Shown in pieces: positions 8,384-14,852 of a stretch of DNA of 14,852 nt; position 1 is the first letter of the stretch, and every line of letters begins with the position of its first letter. The stretch covers positions 1 through 14,852 of the forward strand of contig CAKOGP040001884.1 of the NCBI GenBank assembly GCA_933822405.4, read 5' to 3'. Both the position numbers and the translations under genes were made by a program. Source of the stretch: Cylindrotheca closterium. Taxonomy: Eukaryota > Bacillariophyta > Bacillariophyceae > Bacillariales > Bacillariaceae. Under the pieces are notes generated by a model. The model saw only the letters and a list, made by a program, of their open reading frames with translations, was not told where the DNA came from and made no database searches.

Positions 8384-9189
8384 GCATCAAAGTTGACTTG
8401 GTACTTGCGCACCAAAGATTTGCCAGTGTTGGTCTGCAATTTGTGGAGGAAGATGGTGTACATGAAGGCCTGCTGTTTCTGGAAGAGGTCCCGTTCGTCC
8501 ACGGATTTGGGCACATAGGAGTGGTCCAAGACATTCAGTGTGTCATGGACGCGTGCGGTGGAACAAAAGGTTCGATGGAAGCTGTCCCACTCTTCATCAG
8601 TGTTGAGAGTTGGGTATGTGTCGGGATCGAGTTTCAAGCTCTTCTGGAACGAATCAGCGGGTGTACGATGATCAGGCTTAGATACAAGAGGTTGTGGTAA
8701 AGAAGAGTTATTAAAAACTATAAAATCACCACTACATTGATAATTTAGGAATGCTTGGACGTCAATGTGCATGCAATTGATCGGGGTGATTGGATCGCAA
8801 TGGACGTTTTGACGAAGATAAGCATACCCAAGTAAGGCCCGAACAGTACCACGATGGGGCCGCTCAAGCTGGGTAAGCTGAGTTTGGCCAGTATCCACCC
8901 CGTATTGGTCGATGACGGGTGCATCGTACTTCAATGCAAGGAGCTCATTCTCGTTGTAAGAGAGGAGGTGCATGAAGTGCAAGCATCCATTGCGACGAAG
9001 AGCACGCATGAGTGGGCTGTCTAGGGGCTCTTGAAAGAGGGTTGTGACAGCAAACTCAAGGCTTGCAAGGGTACGACCAGGTGGCGCGGTAGCATTGGCG
9101 GGCGTACCGGCAGTATTGCCAACAGTTGAAGTAGCAGGGCTGACAGGTTGGTTGGCAGCACCGGCAGGAGGAGCGGGTGTAGAGTTCAT
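8185..9189 (-). CDS. Truncated Copia-like gag, tandem copy 3 (334 aa)
   Basis: Same architecture as copy 2: a Pro/Ala/Thr-rich N-terminus, a central block, and a recognisable gag segment from FQKSLKLD to NFDAF, followed by the 64-residue leader read-through ending PLVVFCFRC. It carries the variants QEPLDS, RRNGC, VHCDPIT and TFCSTARV shared only with copy 4, and its protein is identical to that copy. Upstream it has the full leader of unit 3. The true gag C-terminus (nucleocapsid side) is absent, and no CCHC zinc knuckle is seen. An intact frame in all three copies fits recent duplication or selection; sequence alone does not separate them. Confidence 0.75.
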   Translation of the reverse strand: MNSTPAPPAGAANQPVSPATSTVGNTAGTPANATAPPGRTLASLEFAVTTLFQEPLDSPLMRALRRNGCLHFMHLLSYNENELLALKYDAPVIDQYGVDTGQTQLTQLERPHRGTVRALLGYAYLRQNVHCDPITPINCMHIDVQAFLNYQCSGDFIVFNNSSLPQPLVSKPDHRTPADSFQKSLKLDPDTYPTLNTDEEWDSFHRTFCSTARVHDTLNVLDHSYVPKSVDERDLFQKQQAFMYTIFLHKLQTNTGKSLVRKYQVNFDAFIWITITITVDDYAKTQRHKRVLVPILFRWFYISVFQPYWKPKGVKRWASAEPVLPPLVVFCFRC

Positions 9190-10181
9190 ACCGCTCCAAG
9201 TAGTTGGTATTTCTGGTTTGTTGTTGTGGGGTGGAAAAGTAGGGGAAGAGTCCTCTCACGAGAGCGAAGACTCTAGGGACGATGCCTGTCCCAAAACTTC
9301 TTAGGTGCAAAGGTCGGTCGAGTAAATCCCTAACAAAAAGGGCTCGAGGAATTGACGTTCTGTACTAGTGGATACCCTACGGTCACACTAGTCCCAAGGA
9401 TTGCTGGCAGGCTTTCCTGGTTTTCTTGAACGTCTTGCAGGTCAGAACAGAAGCGAAGGTCCCAACGAATTGGAACAAGGCGTGGTCTCTTTTCTATAGA
9501 CTTTTAAACTCCCTTGACCTTCTTAAATCCGTTTCCGCCGTATTCAACAATCAGCAAAATGACCGACCGAAGTTGGTCGATTGCAGATGTGAATACGGAG
9601 ACTTGTCTTCTGAGTCTGTAAGAGACTGGCTGCAGAAGACTACAAGAGGCTGAAAAAAACCCTCGACCTTTACGGGTATAGGCGTCCCGGTGCTCCAACG
9701 ATCAACAAGTGCCCGGTCGAAAACTGGCTGGTTGTCAAGTGGAAAAAGGAAAAGCAGCACGCCGAAAGTCGTTGTGCACGCAACGACGATCAACTCCGGG
9801 GGTGCTGGGAAGGACTGCGGGAAGTTGTACTCACGGATGTACAAAATCCAGAACAAGTTTCAGTCGATTTAAAATAAAACCGATCTGTGTGCCGCTGTCT
9901 GTTATTAGGGACGAGAACCATCTCGTTTAATTGCAGTACAGCCGGGCAATGAACCTCACGAGCTGTCTTTGTGGTGGATTTCTCAACACCGGAAGCAAAA
10001 GACGACAAGTGGGGGAAGCACGGGTTCGGCGGATGCCCAGCGCTTAACTCCCTTCGGCTTCCAATAGGGCTGGAACACCGAAATATAGAACCACCGAAAT
10101 AAAATAGGAACCAATACCCTTTTGTGCCGTTGGGTCTTCGCGTAGTCGTCAACAGTGATGGTTATGGTGATCCAAATAAAG
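8384..10181 (-). repeat. Tandem unit 3 (1798 bp): leader plus truncated gag
   Basis: Leader is 10181-9190 and gag codons are 9189-8384. It appears identical to unit 4 apart from a 16-bp duplication there. The leader differs from unit 1 at only a few bases, for example CACGGATG against CACGAATG and ACCATCTCG against ACCACCTCG. No additional gene is recognisable in the leader. Confidence 0.9.
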
Positions 10182-10987
10182 GCATCAAAGTTGACTTGGT
10201 ACTTGCGCACCAAAGATTTGCCAGTGTTGGTCTGCAATTTGTGGAGGAAGATGGTGTACATGAAGGCCTGCTGTTTCTGGAAGAGGTCCCGTTCGTCCAC
10301 GGATTTGGGCACATAGGAGTGGTCCAAGACATTCAGTGTGTCATGGACGCGTGCGGTGGAACAAAAGGTTCGATGGAAGCTGTCCCACTCTTCATCAGTG
10401 TTGAGAGTTGGGTATGTGTCGGGATCGAGTTTCAAGCTCTTCTGGAACGAATCAGCGGGTGTACGATGATCAGGCTTAGATACAAGAGGTTGTGGTAAAG
10501 AAGAGTTATTAAAAACTATAAAATCACCACTACATTGATAATTTAGGAATGCTTGGACGTCAATGTGCATGCAATTGATCGGGGTGATTGGATCGCAATG
10601 GACGTTTTGACGAAGATAAGCATACCCAAGTAAGGCCCGAACAGTACCACGATGGGGCCGCTCAAGCTGGGTAAGCTGAGTTTGGCCAGTATCCACCCCG
10701 TATTGGTCGATGACGGGTGCATCGTACTTCAATGCAAGGAGCTCATTCTCGTTGTAAGAGAGGAGGTGCATGAAGTGCAAGCATCCATTGCGACGAAGAG
10801 CACGCATGAGTGGGCTGTCTAGGGGCTCTTGAAAGAGGGTTGTGACAGCAAACTCAAGGCTTGCAAGGGTACGACCAGGTGGCGCGGTAGCATTGGCGGG
10901 CGTACCGGCAGTATTGCCAACAGTTGAAGTAGCAGGGCTGACAGGTTGGTTGGCAGCACCGGCAGGAGGAGCGGGTGTAGAGTTCAT
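9983..10987 (-). CDS. Truncated Copia-like gag, tandem copy 4, LTR-proximal (334 aa)
   Basis: This is the first gag after the 5' LTR and so the one most likely to be translated from a full-length transcript. The protein is identical to copy 3. Gag residues 1-269 are followed by 64 residues of leader read-through from unit 3. The ATG sits in GCGGTATGA, about 1.26 kb from the 5' LTR end. Because the break after NFDAF is at the tandem junction, this copy too lacks the gag C-terminus, and no complete gag exists in the element. Confidence 0.75.
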   Translation of the reverse strand: MNSTPAPPAGAANQPVSPATSTVGNTAGTPANATAPPGRTLASLEFAVTTLFQEPLDSPLMRALRRNGCLHFMHLLSYNENELLALKYDAPVIDQYGVDTGQTQLTQLERPHRGTVRALLGYAYLRQNVHCDPITPINCMHIDVQAFLNYQCSGDFIVFNNSSLPQPLVSKPDHRTPADSFQKSLKLDPDTYPTLNTDEEWDSFHRTFCSTARVHDTLNVLDHSYVPKSVDERDLFQKQQAFMYTIFLHKLQTNTGKSLVRKYQVNFDAFIWITITITVDDYAKTQRHKRVLVPILFRWFYISVFQPYWKPKGVKRWASAEPVLPPLVVFCFRC

Positions 10988-11995
10988 ACCGCTCCAAGTA
11001 GTTGGTATTTCTGGTTTGTTGTTGTGGGGTGGAAAAGTAGGGGAAGAGTCCTCTCACGAGAGCGAAGACTCTAGGGACGATGCCTGTCCCAAAACTTCTT
11101 AGGTGCAAAGGTCGGTCGAGTAAATCCCTAACAAAAAGGGCTCGAGGAATTGACGTTCTGTACTAGTGGATACCCTACGGTCACACTAGTCCCAAGGATT
11201 GCTGGCAGGCTTTCCTGGTTTTCTTGAACGTCTTGCAGGTCAGAACAGAAGCGAAGGTCCCAACGAATTGGAACAAGGCGTGGTCTCTTTTCTATAGACT
11301 TTTAAACTCCCTTGACCTTCTTAAATCCGTTTCCGCCGTATTCAACAATCAGCAAAATGACCGACCGAAGTTGGTCGATTGCAGATGTGAATACGGAGAC
11401 TTGTCTTCTGAGTCTGTAAGAGACTGGCTGCAGAAGACTACAAGAGGCTGAAAAAAACCCTCGACCTTTACGGGTATAGGCGTCCCGGTGCTCCAACGAT
11501 CAACAAGTGCCCGGTCGAAAACTGGCTGGTTGTCAAGTGGAAAAAGGAAAAGCAGCACGCCGAAAGTCGTTGTGCACGCAACGACGATCAACTCCGGGGG
11601 TGCTGGGAAGGACTGCGGGAAGTTGTACTCACGGATGTACAAAATCCAGAACAAGTTTCAGTCGATTTAAAATAAAACCGATCTGTGTGCCGCTGTCTGT
11701 TATTAGGGACGAGAACCATCTCGTTTAATTGCAGTACAGCCGGGCAATGAACCTCACGAGCTGTCTTTGTGGTGGATTTCTCAACACCGGAAGCAAAAGA
11801 CGACAAGTGGGGGAAGCACGGGTTCGGCGGATGCCCAGCGCTTAACTCCCTTCGGCTTCCAATAGGGCTGGAACACCGAAATATAGAACCACCGAAATAT
11901 AGAACCACCGAAATAAAATAGGAACCAATACCCTTTTGTGCCGTTGGGTCTTCGCGTAGTCGTCAACAGTGATGGTTATGGTGATCCAAATAAAG
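10182..11995 (-). repeat. Tandem unit 4 (1814 bp): first unit in reading order
   Basis: Leader is 11995-10988 and gag codons are 10987-10182. At 11995 the shared sequence ends and unique leader begins, so this keeps the ancestral join between leader and upstream sequence. The leader has an extra 16-bp GAAATATAGAACCACC copy near 11880-11920, which shifts the frame that forms the gag tail in other units. No separate gene is recognisable in the leader. Confidence 0.9.
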
Positions 11996-12249
11996 TTTAG
12001 TCGACTTTGAAACGCGGCAGCTATAAAACCTTTGAGATTGATAAACCAGAGGAAAGAGGTAAACTCTGGTCGTCGACTGTAGGTGTCGGAAAGGACTGGG
12101 CCAGATCGCAAGTTTGGGTGTTGCGGTGGGCCGAAATGCCGATGAAGTGGCAAAAGCTTGTAAATGTGCTTCTGAAGGAAGCAGAGGTCATTTTTCTGTG
12201 GAAAAAACGGCGGCAGTTAGCTGATGGTGCGTAACTGCGACTGTTAATC
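11996..12249 (-). other. Unique 5' leader between the 5' LTR and the tandem array
   Basis: These 254 bp occur once. Next to the LTR the minus strand reads GATTAACAGTCGCAGTTACG. I see no TGG-starting stretch complementary to a tRNA 3' end, so the primer-binding site is not identified. A CCAGAG...CTCTGG stem (about 12047-12070) is possible. A 75-codon plus-strand frame and part of a 103-codon minus-strand frame cross here; neither looks like a known protein. Confidence 0.6.
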
Positions 12250-12896
12250 TGACAGAATATAATTATTCTTGGGTGAACGCTCGAGATTACACTAGAAGAT
12301 AAGATATCAATTCAAGGTAAACAAAACACTGCAGGTGTTGGCTATCGAAGGACGGACTGATCGGAACGCCCAAGTACGTATGCAAAGAAGGTACAGTAGC
12401 AGGACAGTGGAAAGCTACGTACCAAAGAGGTTGTGAAAGAAGTTGGTGAAGGAGCTGCAGCTCAGTTGCAGCTCATTCCTTTTGAAAAGACTGCTCTGTA
12501 TTTGACAGAGTGAATTTGAAGTCTAGGAATAGATAGTTATTAAGATTACCCTAGTCCCACCTCACCCTTGGAGGAAACCAGCGCTTGCGCTGGGGGATTG
12601 GGGGCCAACAGCTAGTAACAACTGTCAGCCCAAAAACATCATTGAAACTCTTTTAGGCCCAATTGGAGTCTGCGAAATCCAAAGCGATTGAGAAGGATGA
12701 GCAATCGCGACACGATGAGTCGTTCGGGAATTGACGAACAGTTGATGCGCTTGGTGCGCAAAGTTCCAACTGTTCTCATCCGACGACACGTCATCATATC
12801 TATTTTACTATTAATTACTATAAGACCCATAAGACTGCTAACGTACAAATCGTATTGGTCCAAGTCATGAAACCCGTTCTTGATACAATTCTGTCA
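12250..12896 (-). repeat. 5' LTR (right), 647 bp
   Basis: It runs TGACAGAATATAATT to ATACAATTCTGTCA on the plus strand, flanked by internal sequence on the left and TAGTG on the right. It keeps the central block missing from the left LTR (about 12331-12709). That block carries three hairpins: GAGCTGCA/TGCAGCTC with a 7-nt loop (12452-12474), CTCTGT/ACAGAG (12494-12510), and CCAGCGC/GCGCTGG (12578-12593). In element orientation this LTR would hold the promoter (U3 at the 12896 side). Confidence 0.9.
12788..12793 (-). promoter_or_regulatory. TGACGT (CRE-like) site in the 5' LTR
   Basis: This is the same core as at 1056-1061, here in the LTR that would drive transcription, about 105 nt inside the element-sense start. 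It sits within an imperfect palindrome, GACGACACGTC. Regulatory use is inferred from the core and its position only. Confidence 0.35.
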
Positions 12897-12901
12897 TAGT
12901 G
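12897..12901. repeat. Target-site duplication, right copy (TAGTG)
   Basis: An exact match to 892-896, immediately after the CA end of the right LTR. Confidence 0.9.
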
Positions 12902-13315
12902 CTCAAGTAAGGTGTTCCTGCCACACCTTCCAGTGGTTCCTGTTGGGCCGGACAGTGCGAGGCCATTGATATGACAACCGATATATATAACTGAATCATT
13001 AATTGGTATTATGCTACTTCTAGAGTATCCAACTGCCGGTGTAATACGGCGGTAGAGGCCAGGAACTAGGTTACTTTTGGTCAACAAAGTTTGAACCACG
13101 TGGAGGCGTTCAATAGAGGAACGTTGCTTGCAAGTCGAAAGTGTCAAGGGACGATCGGCTCTCCCACGCAAGGTGGGGTGGAGAATATGTATGTGTTAGA
13201 CTGGGGTACGTGTGGCTTGTGATGTACCAGTACCAGAATCACTTTGGTAAATATGTAGACAAGTAAGTCAGGGGGCTGCTGGGCGAGGAGTAGGGTGGGT
13301 CAGTTCCCACATCAA
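12902..13315 (-). pseudogene. Non-LTR-type retroelement copy 1: segment upstream of RNase H, decayed
   Basis: If the LTR element and one TAGTG are removed, the minus frame of 1-896 continues here. Residues around YQWPRTVRPNRNHWKVWQ (about 12921-12974) align with HWDLWRR at the right edge of the window in copy 2. Both are followed by a PLGPW...LD-x-W motif. A TGA at 12903-12905 and more stops upstream (from 12996-12998) show decay. The stretch from about 13000 to 13315 may be more of the same element (a weak LQATFL-like motif near 13130), but I cannot assign it firmly and see nothing else there. Confidence 0.55.
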
Positions 13316-14852
13316 TCATCGCCTGCCTGCAAGAGATCGTCTGATTTTGCAGCGGGCTTCGGAGATGACGAGGACCCATTCCTCCTTGTCCGCCAGGTGG
13401 AGTTGGAGGACGTCCACAAGGCGGGATCGACGGATGACAGGGCGAAGGTCTCGAGGTGGGTCGCGAGGACCCATGTCAAACTCTTTGTGTATGCGTTGAT
13501 CGAGAGCAGTTGCACGCTGTTGGTTGACGATGTTGTCGTCAGAATGAAAGACATCATTGCGATGCTTCCACATGCCTTTACCAATAAGGATGAGCTGTTG
13601 AGATAGATTGGCAGCCCAGCGATTACCGGATCGGCGACTACCGCGAGAGCGGTAGAATTGTTGCTGGAGGTCGGCCCAGCCGTGGACAAGAAGGCCTTCA
13701 AGGAGACATTGGGGGCCAAGGCGGAGTTGGGCCTCACAGACTTGGGTGAGGGCGGAAGAAGACATTCCGTGTAGGCGGTACCACGGAGTCTCTGTTTGAG
13801 GCTGGTTGTGAGGGGTGCGGATGGTGCGAAGGAGGGCCCCGAGGAATTGGGCAATGGGTGGAGCAGTGGTGGTGGACTGGAACCATTCTTGGAGTTCTTG
13901 GAGTAGGAGCTGCCACTGGGTCTTGGCCCGATCGGAAGGGCAGCGGGGGACATGTAGGTGGTCTTCCTCCAGGCTGCACAAGGGGCATCGGTTCTCGGAG
14001 TCGAGGCCCCATCATTTACGGAACTTGCCGACGCCGCACATCCCAACGGTGTGTTTTGTGATGAAGCGCTGTACGGCGGGCTTCAGAGACTTCATCGCTC
14101 GGTGCACGATCGGCCAGTCCACCGATCGGAAGTGTTTGGGAGCGAGGCGGCCTTTGGCTGCCCAGTATTCCATCAATTACGGCAGGACAACGGCTTTGTC
14201 CACCGATTCCAAGGCCAGGCAGGAGACCTTCTTGTTGTTGATGTAGATCGCACAGGGTTCGGAGAAGAACTTGGGATTGGTGGCGATCGTGTCCTTGGTG
14301 GCGATCAGCTTGTCGGCGTAGCCCTGGGCAATGTCGTCCACCTCAGAGTTCCGTAGTTCCCACCAAGACATCTGTCGCCATGTCTTGGTTTGGTCAGCAT
14401 GGCCACCCACATGCTGTTCGGCCCAGGATATGTTGGAAACTCGGAGGGCCTCGCGGATGGAGGACAAGAGATCGAAGTGTGGGGCGGTGGGGGTGGGGGA
14501 CAGCGGCCAAGTCGAGAAGGCCTGGCAAAGCGCGGCAATCCCATCACATGCCACACGGACTTGTGGCTTGGCGAGGGACTGTAGGCGTAGGCGGAGTCAA
14601 GAAGCCACCAAAATACCAGCTAACAGACCAATAAGTTCACTCCGGTATGCACTCTGATCCTCTTGTTTACCAGGTGTACGGAGCTGGACAGCGGCTGTGC
14701 CCACTTGATGCTTGAAGGAGCCATCGCCAGGTCCAGCGGTCTAGCGAATCAGACCACGGTCCGAGGGGCTGCAACAATCGGCGACGGCGGCTGTAGGGGC
14801 GGAGGACAGCTTGAGAGAGGACGCGTCGCCATAGGTCCCAGTGAGAGGGGCC
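13316..14852 (-). pseudogene. Non-LTR-type retroelement copy 2: RNase H and C-terminal CCHC region, broken
   Basis: One minus-strand frame covers nearly the whole stretch and is stopped at 14741-14743 (TAG), 14597-14599 (TGA), 14177-14179 (TAA) and 14012-14014 (TGA), ending with TGA at 13316-13318. The RNase H signature is complete: Asp in DGSF (14723-14725), Glu in AYRSEL (14636-14638), Asp in CDG (14543-14545), and VGGHAD then EVDDIA (14333-14338). Downstream, CPLCSLEEDHLHVPRC (13940-13987) is a C-x2-C-x7-H-x3-C knuckle of the type found near the C-terminus of LINE ORF2 proteins, followed by about 210 residues with no recognised domain. The GPSHWDLW and PLGPW motifs at the window edge are in another frame, and about 150 residues present in copy 1 between PLGPW and RNase H are missing, so there is also a deletion. 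RT lies outside the window. Confidence 0.75.

Larger units (their letters stand above)
897..12896 (-). mobile_element. 12.0-kb Copia-like LTR retrotransposon, non-autonomous, with tandem gag array
   Basis: The limits are set by two LTRs (897-1164 and 12250-12896) that share TG...CA ends and a 9-bp terminal inverted repeat (TGACAGAAT / ATTCTGTCA), and by TAGTG duplications outside both. Coding is on the minus strand: the long ORF, three gag copies and a G-rich tract just before the left LTR all agree, so the right LTR is the 5' LTR. Minus-strand order is 5' LTR, unique leader, four leader-gag units, gag-protease-RNase H tail fusion, polypurine tract, 3' LTR. The protease and RNase H tail resemble Copia-type diatom elements. 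No integrase core or reverse transcriptase is recognisable, so movement would need enzymes from a related element. The LTRs differ at about 5 of 262 aligned bases by eye, so the insertion is neither brand-new nor ancient. It lies inside copy 1 of a non-LTR-type element. Confidence 0.9.

Noticed and set aside
9790..10152. Minus-strand 120-aa frame in the leader, conserved between units 1, 2 and 3
   Set aside because: It overlaps the gag read-through tail in another frame, resembles no known protein, and its conservation follows from the duplication. Unit 4 loses its start part through the 16-bp duplication.
5071..11995. Satellite or CRISPR-like array
   Set aside because: Units are about 1.8 kb, coding, and bounded by LTRs. 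There are no short repeats with unique spacers.
11781..11995. Gag-tail sequence in unit 4 as an extra gag fragment
   Set aside because: It is leader sequence that becomes a gag tail only where a unit junction joins it to gag; here it follows unique leader instead.
12818..13171. Minus-strand 117-aa frame crossing the right LTR edge
   Set aside because: It spans an insertion boundary, so it cannot be an ancestral gene, and it matches no recognised family.

Overview
The window looks like a repeat-rich eukaryotic region. The best fit is a diatom or related stramenopile, because the retroelement proteins (a DRGANGG protease box, a PSVLDH motif, and the gag and linker style) match my memory of diatom Copia-like elements. 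No host gene, tRNA or rRNA was found. Everything I can assign is transposon-derived and coded on the minus strand.

The outer parts (1-896 and 12902-14852) are two decayed copies of one non-LTR-type retroelement, of which the RNase H region and C-terminus remain. Copy 2 (13316-14852) runs from the end of RT through RNase H to a CCHC zinc knuckle and is broken by in-frame stops. Copy 1 is cut in two by a nested insertion: its upstream part is at about 12902-12998 and its RNase H part at 1-896.

The insertion is an LTR retrotransposon at 897-12896, 12,000 bp long. Its LTRs are 897-1164 and 12250-12896. They share ends beginning TGACAGAAT and ending ATTCTGTCA, and the element is flanked by a 5-bp target duplication, TAGTG. 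It reads on the minus strand: 5' LTR (right), a unique leader (11996-12249), a tandem array, a long pol-like ORF (5592-1216), a G-rich polypurine tract, and the 3' LTR (left).

The array is the striking part. A module of about 1.8 kb, made of about 1 kb of leader plus the first 269 codons of gag, occurs four times in direct orientation. Three units give stand-alone truncated gag ORFs of 334 aa. In the fourth, about 175 gag codons are fused in frame to a 1458-aa polyprotein. That polyprotein keeps the aspartic protease region, an integrase-upstream segment and the last part of Copia RNase H, but has no recognisable integrase core or reverse transcriptase. It also contains several internally duplicated acidic linker modules. 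The element therefore looks non-autonomous: its gag is repeated and its enzymes would have to come from elsewhere.

All homology statements come from reading motifs by eye, since no database search was possible.
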